From the NCBI RefSeq assembly GCF_019703515.2, contig NC_059346.1, positions 53,578,001 through 53,642,000 of the forward strand: 64,000 nt of DNA, in the 5' to 3' direction. The notes beneath the pieces are model-generated. The model worked only from the letters and a program-made list of their open reading frames with translations, made no database searches and was not told the origin of the DNA. The position numbers and the translations under genes were made by a program. Positions 32,836-44,526 of this stretch are shown here, in pieces (the first letter of the stretch is position 1; each line of letters opens with the position of its first letter). Source of the DNA: Myxocyprinus asiaticus. Lineage: Eukaryota > Chordata > Actinopteri > Cypriniformes > Catostomidae.

Positions 32836-33171
32836 AAGAGCAGGTAAGTGTGCGGGCAGCTGGCCGGGTGTACCGCTTGCGCATAGCTCCTTTCCCCTTC
32901 CTGAGGGGAAGATGTGCACTTTTTCCCCCATGCGAGTTCACGAGATGGTGAACCCTGGATGTTCTTCCTCCTTAGCCCTACGGCTGGCAAATTTGGTGGA
33001 GGATTTCGTAGCTGGGCCCAGTACGTGTGCTAGTATGACCCGTACTGGGATAGGTGCCCCACATGTGCTGGTTAACTGTGGTAACACCTTGTGACGTATT
33101 TTCCACGGAATGGTTTCACTGAGGGCAAATCCGTGTCTCCCTTCGGCAGGGTCCCCTCTCATGTAAGACAT

Positions 33172-35133
33172 AGCAATTAATAGTAAAAAGATTCAGCATA
33201 TACTGTAAGTAAAAATATTCAGCATATCAGTGGAATCTGAATTGTAAAGTAATGTTCTGCTACCAATATTCAGACAAAGTTCATACCCCAAAATAATGTG
33301 AACTTACTTAACTCTTGTAGACTTATCAATAGAGAACCCCATTCCATCTGTTTGGGTCATATTTGACCCAAAAACATCAAATGTGGAACCCTCCAACTAC
33401 TCAAGTACTCCATTAATGTTCATATAAAATAAGAACATTTTGTTATCTTTACTTTAATAAAAACCTTAATTTCAGTAGATTGAAAGATTGTCAAAATATC
33501 AAAATATTTCACGCATTGGGGGTCTCTGATGACATCTGGAATTAAAATAACAATTACATAAAATGACAACTATGGCCAAAAGATGGCTTCAGTGCTCCAT
33601 GCTTTGGCTGATCTCTATAAACCAGTGTTGTAACAAACTTATTTTCTAGATATTATCACAAGTTATGCATTAGATATACTGTATATTTGGACAATATAAA
33701 AGTCAATTATTTGTAAAATTGTAGCATTTTGTTTAAACCACTTGTGTTGAAGGGTGAGATTTTGCAATGATGCCACAATATGGTTACAGTCAAACCTGAC
33801 CATGGTGTGCAGCTCCCACACATCAGCGTAACATTTTTCACAGTGGGGTCAAACTAAGACTTTGGTCTGACCTTGAAGTGTGTGTGTGTGTGTGTGTGTT
33901 TTCTGCATTGAGGATGTGTAGTCTCAACCCTTCATTTCTGTGTTCTGCTTTGTGGCTGATTTATTGATTTTTATTTGAATTTTTTAAAAAATTGCTCTGT
34001 TATAGTCTCACCCATTAATTTCCTTTTGCGGATCAATTTTGACCCGAACAGTAGGAACAGCTGACTGTTTGATGAAACCACATAGGAAAATCGAATCTAG
34101 TCAACATTTTTTGGTGTTTTCAGGTGGCAAGTTTAAGAGAAGTCACCAAGCCTTGTACCACTCAGATTAAGGAAACCATTTTTATAAAAAAATAAATAAA
34201 AAAAAAACATGACCCGAACAGTGCATTGCATTAGATAGGCCTACTAAAATATCAAACTAAGTGGCATTTATTTTATAGAAAGATAGCAGGCTTAAAGTAG
34301 GCTTTAATTCAATTATAAGCACAATATATAATATTCAAAATTACTGTATGTCAGTAGTTGTAATGAACATGACAATAATGTGATGAATTACACCTGTGTT
34401 TACTCTCCTAAAACACATGTGTGAACCTGAGGGGAACTGATGTCATACATCCACTAAAAATCTCATAAGACCAGTTTGTATAATTCCAATGAAGTTAGTT
34501 CTGTGAAAAGCTCTAGCATAATTTGTTTGTAGATTCCACTTGGCCTGAGATTTTGTAATCTAATGCAATAAGATTCATACATGTGTCTTAGGTGTCCAGA
34601 TATCTTTTGGGTCTACTGTATGACATATGGCAGTATAAAATGCTTTCCTCTTCCTTAACAGGATGTTCTCTGCTCCAACTGCAGGGGAATGTGTGTGCCA
34701 GTGTCTGAGTCTATGTTATGATTATTGATGATGTCTGCCATTGATTTGTCAAACACTGTAGCTAAACTCTACCGGGTCATGTTCAGATGGAAGACAGAGA
34801 AACAGTCCACTACTACTCACTGTAAATTACTTTAGATTGTTTAGATTTGACACATGGTAAAATAAAACGGGTCATAGACACATATAATATATATTACAAC
34901 TCGCATTTCAAGTTTTAGGATTACAATTCAATAAGGTAATTATAATTATTAATTAATTACTAACTAGATAGGTAACGTTTGTCAAGACAGACTTTTATGT
35001 TGGTTTGACAAAACTTTGTTTGAAAGTTTAAAACTAATCAAAAAAAGTTTGAAGGTTACAGATAGATAGATAGATGGACGGACGGACAGAAAAAAGAAAA
35101 GCAACAAACAAGGCAAGAAAGAAAGAGAGAGAG
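33172..35133. other. No gene seen
   Basis: A+T-rich. A short inverted repeat tttgggtcatatttgaccca at 33350-33373 and related tttgacccgaacag words at about 34037 and 34210 suggest an old DNA repeat. (TG)n at 33881-33899. No coding signal. Confidence 0.4.
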
Positions 35134-36191
35134 TTAAAGGAATATTCTGGGTTCAATACAAGTTAAACTCAATCAACAGCATTTGTTGCATAATGTTGAT
35201 TACCACAAAAAAATTTATTAGTTAATTTCAACTTCTCCCTCCTTTTCATAAATAAAAAAGTAAAAATCTGGATTACGGCGAGGCACTTACAATGGAAGTG
35301 AATGGAGCCAATTTTTGGAAGGCAAAAATTTGAAGCTTATAGTTGTATAAAAGCACTTACATTCATTCTTCTGTTAAAACTGGTGTATTATTTGAGCTGT
35401 AAAGTTGTTTAAATCATCATTTTTACAGTCATTTTGGGTTTTAGGGTCTGTTGACATTACATCGTCATGGCAACAAAGTTGTAAAATTGGCCATAACTTT
35501 ACACAGAAAAGGTTTATAAGTGATTTAATCACACTAAAATCATGACTTTTGAAACAGTGAGTATTTTAATGTTTACGGGTTATTCCCATTCACTTCCATT
35601 GTAAGTGCCTCACTGTTACCCAGATTTTTGCTTTTTTTTTTTTTTTTTTTTTTAAAGAAAAGGAGGGACGAATTGAGAATAAAATGTTGTGGTAATCAAT
35701 ATTATGATACAAATGCTGTTGATTGAACCAGAGACTGTTTAGCAGAGATGAGCCAAAATGAATGGGAGAAATTGGAACGCCCAACGGCAGCCAACGGTCA
35801 ACGGATGTAGAAAGGAAGTCCCGCCTTACAGTTAAAAGAGTCAGTCACCTTTTAGATACAGATATTACCTGCCAATCAACTTGAGAACATGCATGTGCAT
35901 TAACTAATAAAGCCGGGAAAATTGCGTTTTTTGTGTAAAATGAGGTAAAGAAGCATAATTTATTACCATTGTTGTCAGACTTTACTGCTAATTTGAAATA
36001 TGTTCCTTGATCATAATCCTGACCAACCATTTTGGAGATTTCAGTCTTTCCCCATCCAAGTAGATAGGAGTTGCACTGTCATGACTGAAAATAGTCTCCC
36101 AAGAGCATTCCAAAGATGGCCGACAGTGGGCTGACTTGCTAGAAAGACTTGATTGAACTTAACTTGTACTGAACCCGGAATATTCCTTTAA
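35134..36191. mobile_element. Fold-back MITE (family C) with a nested insert
   Basis: Ends ttaaaggaatattctgggtt and the inverse (aacccggaatattcctttaa). A second copy lies at 55325-55963. Both have gaggcacttacaatggaagt and its inverse within the arms. In this copy, the right arm is split by a 420-bp insert at 35729-36148. Confidence 0.78.
35729..36148. mobile_element. Nested insertion flanked by a 10-bp repeat
   Basis: The word ttgattgaac occurs on both sides (35719-35728 and 36149-36158), whereas the intact sister copy has a single attgagcttaac-like site. The insert is 420 bp, starts cagagactgt and ends agaaagac. It has no clear inverted ends and no gene; the class is undetermined (the duplication length suggests a hAT- or Mutator-type DNA element, or a short retroposon). 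Confidence 0.68.
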
Positions 36192-36734
36192 AGCAGATTA
36201 AATGCATTGTTTACATTAGAATTTTTGTGACAATAGTTTAAATAGTTTTGGTTTTTTGGTCTTTGTTTAGGATTTGAAAAAAAAACCCTAAACCATGTCT
36301 GTAGAATAACATTATGTTGGCTTTGTCAAGCCAACATAATTGTTTTAGATTATAATTAAATATATTTATAATATGACCATTTTAACTGTCACATTAGAGC
36401 AGTGATTCCCAACTGGAGGTACATGTTACCCAAAAGGTACTTAAGCAGGTTCCAGAGGGCACTTGGAAAGCATTTTGCTTTGTTAAAAAGAGAAATTACT
36501 ACAAACAAAAAATCTTGTGAGTTAGATGACTTTATTTTTTATAGATCACAAAGCTATTTACTCAATGCACGAGTAAGAACATGAGGTTTGCATGGATCCC
36601 ATACTGGGAATATCATACAGAAAGCAGCGCTGAGCAAGTATATGATATAAATGCTAATCATTTACACCACAGTCTGTCCCCTCCTGGCTCTGTGCCATAG
36701 CAACCACAGTCTCATTTCAGATGTGTCATGCTGC

Positions 36735-36777
<43 letters not shown>

Positions 36778-38699
36778 GCACGCATAAAGGCATTTATACA
36801 AACAAACACACACAAACACACACACGTGCGTGCACATACATTTACAGTCCAGTGTTCGCTGACACTTTAACCAGAAGCCAAATTGAATGACAGAGCATAT
36901 CTGATGTCTTTCTTGGTTTTCATTGTACAAATAAAAATTTTAAGCACTAGAGCAACTCATCCAGTAAGAAGAGTGACTAATGTGCATATATTACTCGAGT
37001 ACAAGAAGTTATGGCACAAATATTACCTGCATAGCTTTTATAATTATTAAAAAAATATGAAAAAGATTAAATTTAATACAGTTAAGTCCATATCAGCCTT
37101 GACAAAAAAAAAAAAAAAATTATATTGCATGTCAGTAAAAGTAAATAATGCATTCAATGCAACAAAGAGCATTTGCATGAGTTTTCCAAAACAAAACAAT
37201 AACCAATCAATAGGTCTAATCCTCCTCTTTAACTACATTAAACACTTGTAATTACAAAATCTATTACAAAGTGTAATTATGATATTCGATTTAAGTATTT
37301 CAGCATTTTCCTAATGCAGTTACAGGAGTACCTTACCACTGGTATTAATTCAGGCAGTATTTATTTATATGTCTTTCAGTAATGTTGGCACATTTGAAAT
37401 TTATCGAGCCCACTCGCCCTCTAGGCACATTCGAGAAAAATGGGGTGAAATGGAGAGAGAGGGAATGGATGAATGCCAAGGACTTTTGTATTTTGTTCCA
37501 AATGTATTCCCCAAACTAGTCTGAAATGAAATCATAGTAACATAGCAGGCATATCTAATGGTTTTAAAGATTGACTGCTTATTCATTCTGATAATTCTGA
37601 TTCATTTCTGATAATAGAATTTCAATATTAGGTGGCAATCCTATAAAAACACTAGACCAATTCAATATATGAATAACTGGTCACTACATTTTAATCACGG
37701 TTATTTCAAAATGTTAATATGAAAATTGTTATGGGAATAATTAAAAAGTTTCTATTAGATTGTTTTATACTGGAAATGCATTTGTGCCCATTGTTTCTTT
37801 TTTGAAGTGAAGCTCAAATGTAATTGTACTCAGTCTCATGAATTAAGCCCCACAATTAGCCCACTCATAGCACACCAGCTCAGTCAATTTGCCCCGAGCT
37901 TTTAATGAGCAAATTAGCTAATAACTCACCATTAGTAATGAACTAAAACACTGTCATTCAAAATTTATGAGGAATTTTCATTTGTGCAATGGAGTTGCCT
38001 CATTTAGTACAGCAATAAAAAAATGGAAGGTGGGAGAACAGGAGCGCTAAAAGAAGATATAAAGATGCAATATACGTTTTCCTAGAGTGCAGCATAATCC
38101 AATTTGGATGAGATTAGACGGATGGACGGACAGACGATAATGGAAGAAAGAAAAGGATGTGGGACAACACATGGGTGAGTAAATGATGACATATTTAAAT
38201 TTTTGAACTAACATTTTAATTAGTTCAAAACCTTTACACTTGTTTGTCCAATAATTTTCCTTCAGCATGCATTGGACTCTTCTGGACCTGCAAACAATAA
38301 ATCCCTCAGCCTTGACCTGCAGCTATCAGAGCTGTAGCAGACAGCTTTACGCTCGGCCGTTCCATTACTTTGCTCTCGGCAGTCTCTCTGCTCTGTTTCT
38401 GTGGCATATTAAGCAGATTAATAGAACTGCACTCTGGGGAGGGGAAACGTCAAGTCAATCTAACTTGCCGACACAAAGGCGAGAAAGCAGACACGCCACG
38501 ACTCATCCTTCAGAGCTGATAAAACAAAGACAAATGTCACAGGAGATAGAAAATTCCAACTATGTGAATGTTGACTTTCAGCTCTATTTTGTAAATAGAG
38601 GGAGAATCAGAATAATATGCTAACTGTGCAAGTAAAATATAAGAGGATATTAGTGGGGCCTTCTAAGGCAAGCATCACTACGTTACTTTTACATACCCC
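36192..38699. other. No gene seen; (CA)n and possible conserved stretches
   Basis: (CA)n at about 36738-36783. A MITE end fragment at about 38170-38215 (atgggtgagtaaatgatgac). 37800-37975, with several TAAT cores (cccacaattagcccactc, agctaataactcaccatt), and 38250-38530 are free of known repeat words and could be conserved non-coding DNA. No exon found. Confidence 0.35.
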
Positions 38700-38983
38700 T
38701 AATGCGAAGTATTAAACTTTGGTGCGTAACTTGTCCTGAACCATTTGAGCTATAGATTTTAATAATGCCTCAAATCATGTGGGTTATTGAGGAGAGCTGT
38801 GATAATTTTTTAAGCAGTTGAACTTGCAATTTATGCCTGGAGAACGATAAATGGAGTGATTGTGTTACATCTAGGGACCAGAATATTATAGAGGCTTGAA
38901 CCAATATACAACCACCCAGAACACCCTAGCAACCACCTAGCAATGTTCTAGCATTACGCAACCACCAAGAACACCCTTGCAAC
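38700..38983. repeat. Interspersed repeat leading into a minisatellite
   Basis: 38705-38890 (tattaaactttggtgcgtaa, then tgcctcaaatcatgtggg) matches 53185-53390 in order and spacing. From about 38907, a degenerate tandem repeat begins, with units of the type caaccacccagaacacccta. The first part is therefore a dispersed element of which the tandem repeat is a component. Confidence 0.6.
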
Positions 38984-39535
38984 TAGAGGTCAACCAATAG
39001 TGGATTTTGCCAGTACCGATAACTATGCTGGTGGAAAAGACTGATAACCGATTAACCAGCCAATAGTTTTAAAATCGATTCATAGAATGTTAGTCGGCAC
39101 AGACATAGAAGCCAGAGTACAAAGTGAATAAAATCCCAGATTTTGTTTATTTTTCAACCAAAATTCCAACAAATAAAAAATAAAAAACATGGGACACAAC
39201 ATGGGACTTTAAGCACTAAACAAGCCTGAACCACACCAGGGACTCTTATTTTGAAATGATGGAGACTTGGCTCTGTTACAATGCTCTATATTTAATATTT
39301 ACCAAATTAAGCTTTATATAGTCTTTATATTATTATTATTCACAATATATGAAGTTGGAGGCATGATGTGCTGACGAGGGACGTTTCCATATAGTCACAT
39401 TTTTCTTTGCATGCCCTCATTTAAAAAAAACGTAATTATCAGAGGAACACGAGAGAATAAAAAAAAAATTATAGGCAACTATCGGCATAGACTTTTACCT
39501 ATAACCGGTAAAACTTAAATAACGGTCTACCTCTA
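38984..39535. mobile_element. hAT-type MITE inside the minisatellite
   Basis: Flanked by a perfect 8-bp duplication cttgcaac (38976-38983 and 39536-39543), itself part of a minisatellite unit. Ends tagaggtcaaccaatag and the inverse of gttatttaagttttaccgg...acggtctacctcta. Eight-base duplication and TAGAGGT ends fit hAT. About 552 bp; no gene. Confidence 0.85.
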
Positions 39536-39912
39536 CTTGCAACCACCCAGAACACCCCGGCAGCCATTTAGGACACCCTAGCAACAGCAGCACAATGCCC
39601 ACCAAGAACACTCTTGCAATGCCCTTGCAACCACCCAGAAGCAATGCCCTATCAACCACCTAGAAACACCCAGCAACCACATAGCTACGCCACTGCAACC
39701 ACACAGAACACCCTAGCAACAGCATATCAATGCCCTTGTAAAACCACCAAGAACACTCTTGCAGCACCCCTGCAACAACCAAAACCACCCCAGCAACCAC
39801 CTAGCAATGCCCTAGCAACCACCGAGAACAAAATGCCCTACAATCACATAGCAACAGCCTTGCAATGACCAAGAACTCCCCAGCAACCACCTAGAAAACC
39901 TTAGCAACCTCA
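39536..39912 (+). repeat. Minisatellite, units of about 20-25 bp
   Basis: Continuation of the array begun at about 38907: variants of caaccacctagcaatgccct and gaacaccctagcaac, degenerate in sequence and length. Shorter pieces of the same unit occur at 53388-53470 and 60950-60975. The open frame across it is a by-product of the repeat. Confidence 0.75.
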
Positions 39913-41120
39913 TATAATATACTAGGTATTTTCTTCAAAATATGTAAAGATGTAGTGACTTACTGTGCTATTAAGTGGTACAATAATTGGAACCTACAGA
40001 TTCTGGCTTCTCAGGGTCTACATGAGCTATTGTGATTACTAATATTGTAAATAGACCACAGAACCATCCGTTTAATGATTCAAAAGTTAAACTAATTTCC
40101 TAAACTGGCTTCTTTGTAGAACACATCAGCTAAAAGCTGTTTCCCTTTAAAGAGCTACAGATCACTCACCCAGTAAAAACAACAGAGTGCTTCATTACGT
40201 TCTTATACTTCTAATATCTCGCTCTCCCCTGCAGCTATGAGAAAAAATGAAAGTGAGGTGTGTCTGCAGTATTAGCAGCTTAATCGTCCTGTCCTGCTCC
40301 CTGCTGGCATACCAGCCAAACACATTTTAGTTTAATTTTGAACCATCCAGTTTCATAACCCCTCAGTCAGATTCAGTGAACTTAACATAAATGCTGCTCC
40401 AAAGTACAGGTCCAGCATCAGCATACTATAGCCAAGCCCTCATTTAGTTCTAAGTAAAAACTCAATACTGATCTCAAAGGTAGCCTTACTATTACTAATA
40501 TACAGTATATGTAGTGCCACCTGCTGATCTAGCATGAGTACTGCTGATTGAACATAATTGATATAAATCTGGGATTAAAAAGTGGAAATAAGTATTAGGA
40601 TTTTGAAACAAATAAATCAAACAGATCTTGTGATGTAAAATTAATAAGAAATATTTAAGATTCTGGACTGTTTCTAGGCCACTAATCAAATAAACTAATT
40701 TGGGACTATGTTACCTCTTTGTACAAAAGGTCAGATTTCCTTCAGTTGAAACATACATTTTTTGTTTTTGTTTTTGTTTTTACATATACAGCTTTCAGGA
40801 GTATTTTCTAATTAATATAAATAAATATAACTGATTGACTTGATTATTCATTCAATGTAAAACTAACATATTAAATGTTTATCTCCAGATGGCAAATGTT
40901 TAGAAAGACAAAGCACATGAACAAATTAACATGTTTATTCATCTTAACTGAAGTGTTACACATTTCAGTGATTTAACAGCATGCTTTGATGGAGTTGATG
41001 GAGACCCAGTACAGCACAGGTCTGGGCCAGAATGGATCTCCAGCCTCTCTTTATCTGATCAATGGGCCTCTCCAGTCTCTTTAGACTGTTAATTGATGAA
41101 GTAATCAGTTGCCATCATCA
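39913..41120. other. No gene seen; 3' flank of mrm1
   Basis: Non-repeat-looking sequence at about 40080-40330 (ttagcagcttaatcgtcctg) may be conserved. No coding signal. This is downstream of the mrm1 stop codon at 41121 on the minus strand. Confidence 0.4.
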
Positions 41121-44100
41121 TCAGTTTCCTGTGCATGTGGACAGCAGAGAGTGCAACAGGATGCCTGCGAAAGGGAAAAAACAGCAACACATTAAAAAAA
41201 AGTCCAACTGAACTACATTAACAAATGTACTATATGCATAATCCATATGATCAATTATCTTCATTAATAAATTATGTCAGTATGAAGCCCAGAAACCTGT
41301 TTCTCTGTGTAAGAGACAAAAGAGAACTTGACTGTACATTATATTTTCATATATTGTAGGGGCTTTCTAGTGTCCAATTTTAATCCAAATTTAAGCCACC
41401 CACCTGGTGCAGAAGGTTGAGGGATTTTACGACACACATAATCCAATAATGATATCCAAACAAAAGCCGTTAATGGTAAAATGAAGTGTTTATTTTCCAC
41501 AAAATAATATAAAAAAAACAAGGTTCAAACTGCTCGAAAAACTTAACAAAATGTAATCGAATAGCTGTATGCCCTCCACCTTCACACACCTGTTCCTTAT
41601 CTCCCTACTTCCTACTTATTATACACAGGGGTGATACCAAAATAAAAGTCATAAATCCATAAATTCATCAAAACCATACTAAATCTAATAATAATTCATC
41701 GATTCAACTCAACAGTTTCAACAATACAATTCAACAATTCATCCTCAACTAAACATTTTAACATTTACATTTAATTTAACCTTGTGTGACCCCGCATCCA
41801 CATGCATGGACGTTGTATGTTGGCTTCGCTATACACAATGCATATTTGAAATTAATTTAAACCGACTGAATACTGTTTACAACACTCTTTACTGTCATTT
41901 AAGGGTTAAACTTCTGGCGCACAGAGTCATCTGACACAACAACATGACATTGATTTCCCTGAAGCGCTTCAAGCCATTGGCGCAGAGCCAACAAAAGCAC
42001 CTCTAGTAAGAAACCTCTAACTTTTTTAATTGAAACCTGTTTGGGTGTAAAAAGTGGCATCTCTAGTTTAGTTTGATATGGCGCTTTAAAAAATGCATTC
42101 ATTTTCCACGCATCAGTGCGCTGATAAACATGATGTCCACATATGTGGATTTTGGGACATTATTCCCTAAAAGGTTGGGGGGGGGGGGGGGGGTGGACAT
42201 GAAAAACTTTCAATATTAACACATCTGTGGGTCATTTCGCTTCATTTTAATATACATTTTGTTATATTTATTTTGTTATCACTGTACAATATGGTTCTAT
42301 TCATTAACATTAGTAAATGCATTCCTATATTCTCTGTGCATTTTCACATTGAAAATAAATGGGTTCATCCAAAAGCTGAAAAATGTTGATTTCAGAGGCT
42401 ATATATGGATTTAGGATGAAAATAAGGTGCATTTCGAACTGTTCTGAGACAAGTGCAGACAGACAGCACACTGGAGGTTAAGTCATTCACTAAATAGGGA
42501 GCAAGGGAGCATCCTATAGCTTTCTATGCAGCTAAGTGCATTCACTCCTAAAATCCAACCAAAAGGTCAGTTTCAGGCTGCAGTTGATGTTTGGACCACT
42601 AAACATGTTTGGCAGACATGGGACAATGGTTATCAGTACATACAGGTAGATTCAGAATTAATCATGTATAATTTTATTTGAACATGGTTGGCAGTGATTG
42701 GATGATGCTGGCCATTAATTTGAATCAGAATTAATTATGCTAATTTCTAATGTAATGTCTGTAACGTCTTAAAAACATGAATAACCAACACTCCTGGAAA
42801 CATAATAAACAATTTGATTTTTTATTTATTTTTTAAAATCTGACTTTCTATAGCTTGGTATTATTTAAAATTTCACAACTTAGTCCGCTGTCCACATATG
42901 TGGACATACATTTTTAGGAAAACTATTTTTTTTTCTTTTTGGCTTGTTTATTAGGCGCCTCTAGTTACAAATCAAAAAGGGAAATGGAAAATGCACACAT
43001 CAGTCATTCACAGGTCTCAGGAGGTTAAACTTAAATAGCTCCATCATATATGGTTATATTTTGGTTAAATTATCAAAAGAAACTTAGAGATACAGAGCCA
43101 TTTATGTGTATATGATCTTTGGAAAGGTATTAAAGGATTAGTTCACCCAAAAATGATAATTCTCTAATGATTTACTCACCTTTAAGCCATCCCAGATGTG
43201 TATGTCTTTCATTCTTCAGCAGAACTGAAATTAAGGTTTTATAAACACATTTCAGCACCTGGGATGGCTTAAAGCCGAGTAAATCATGAGAGAAATATCA
43301 TTTTTGGGTGAACTAATCCTTTAAGCGTAGTGTCAGAATTATTAATTTTTTAAAAACAATAATCACCCCCTGACAATTGGCTTATTTATGCTTTCCATAT
43401 AAAAATTGTTTATGATTTTTTTTTTTTATGAAATTAATTCTCAATCTCAACAATTATGAGATTGAAAGATTGAAGATGAGAGAAAAAAAAAAAAGCAAAA
43501 GTAGCAGTAAATAATGTGCAAGCTATCATTACACAATCAATGCTCTGTTAGAAAATTATATGATTGACTGCTCCCCTATGTGACAATATACAGCTGTTTT
43601 CTGTCTTCTTTCATAGATAATTTTTTTTTTTTTTTTTTTTTTTTTTTGCGTTTTTAGAGCAGAAATTACACACTCTACCTTCAGAATATTATGAAATATA
43701 TTAAATGGAAGATAACACTAAACAACTGGAAAATTTAAGTCCATCAAGACAAACTTTGATGTTTAAAATAGTTAAAAGTACAGTAATTCTTTTTTGAAGC
43801 TTGAATTTAACATTTTACACAACAGTCAAAAAGACCTTCAGATTGATAGCCAGATTTGAAGTATGATACAGGAAAACTATAAATCCAATCTGTTAGAAAA
43901 GGCAGAGCACACAAAGTCAGAACAGGCTGTAGGTCTGTGCCAAGTTTGGTGGATGTAGCTTGAAAGCTCTAGGATTAGTTAGACATTTTGTTCTTGGTTT
44001 AGGGATTGTGGAAAAAGCCCTAACCCAACTTTGTGAACAACAGTATGTTGGCTTGCCAAAAATTCACGGGGACATTTTTTGCCAGCCAAATTTTAAATAT

Positions 44101-44526
44101 CTGTGGCAGTTTTGCCCTGAGCCCTGGTTAATTTATACCAGCAATTCAGATCATTAGTCAAATATAACGTGAAAAGCTGTTGCGTGTGAAGGCTGTTGTA
44201 CCTGTGGCTACAGAAACATTGACCGAATCTACACCAGGCAGCAGTTCTCTGTGTGGAGGATTGGTAAGCAGGATGTCACACAGCTGACACAGTTCAGGAG
44301 ACAGACGATTACCCTCCCCACCCGATAACACACAGAGATTAGTAAAGAAAAACAACACAGAGTGTACAACATGTATGGGGTCAAACAAGTTTTAGAGACA
44401 CATACCTATTAACAGCAATGTAGGTCTGGACATTTGGAAATTTGAACATGGCATAACAGGGGCTGCAGGATTTCCTCCATCTAACCTAACAGTGCCGACT
44501 ACTCCCCAGCCTTGTTCCGCTTTCAC
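41121..44526 (-). CDS. mrm1: Mitochondrial rRNA methyltransferase 1, C-terminal exons
   Basis: Three minus-strand exons join in one frame. 44526-44406 (VKAEQGWGVVGTV..MSRPTLLLIG) starts after an AG and ends at gtatgt. 44321-44202 (GEGNRLSPELCQLCDILL..GVDSVNVSVATG) ends at gtacaa. 41164-41121 (ILLHSLLSTCTGN, stop) starts after cgcag. SpoU-family RNA 2'-O-methyltransferases end in a knotted SAM-binding fold with the motif DSLNVSVAAGILL; the wording here, and AEQGW ahead of it, fits MRM1, which modifies a Gly-loop base of mitochondrial 16S rRNA. The first 200 or so residues (5' exons) were not found. The second intron-exon border lacks an AG: the exon at 44321 is preceded by cgg. The long last intron holds MITEs. 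Confidence 0.72.
41165..43130. other. mrm1 intron, left part; palindromic words
   Basis: Contains a 17-base G-run at 42177-42193 and three related palindromes: tccacatgcatgga (about 41799), tccacatatgtgga (42136-42149) and tgtccacatatgtggaca (42889-42906, perfect). These probably belong to one repeat family. No exon seen. Confidence 0.5.
43131..43325. mobile_element. Short hairpin MITE
   Basis: Starts attaaaggattagttcaccc and ends gggtgaactaatcctttaa. The whole element of about 195 bp folds on itself; the arms share caaaaatgataattctct/agaaatatcatttttg. Lies within the last mrm1 intron. Confidence 0.8.

Larger units (their letters stand above)
28617..33171 (+). mobile_element. DIRS-like retrotransposon, copy 3 (most complete)
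   Basis: Same family as 1012-7431. The left end gttccctatctgtcactcac lies at 28617; the recognisable sequence ends near 33171 (cctctcatgtaagac) with no inverted terminal repeat found, so the right end is truncated or diverged. Domains in order: gag remnant, reverse transcriptase with YLDD, RNase H, methyltransferase-like segment, and a nearly full-length tyrosine recombinase. About 500 bp after the left repeat, including the gag start and Cys cluster, are missing compared with copy 1. Several stops and frame changes; not active. Confidence 0.88.

Noticed and set aside
38907..39912. CRISPR-like repeat array
   Set aside because: Units are degenerate, without constant-length repeats and unique spacers, and the genome is a vertebrate; it is a minisatellite.
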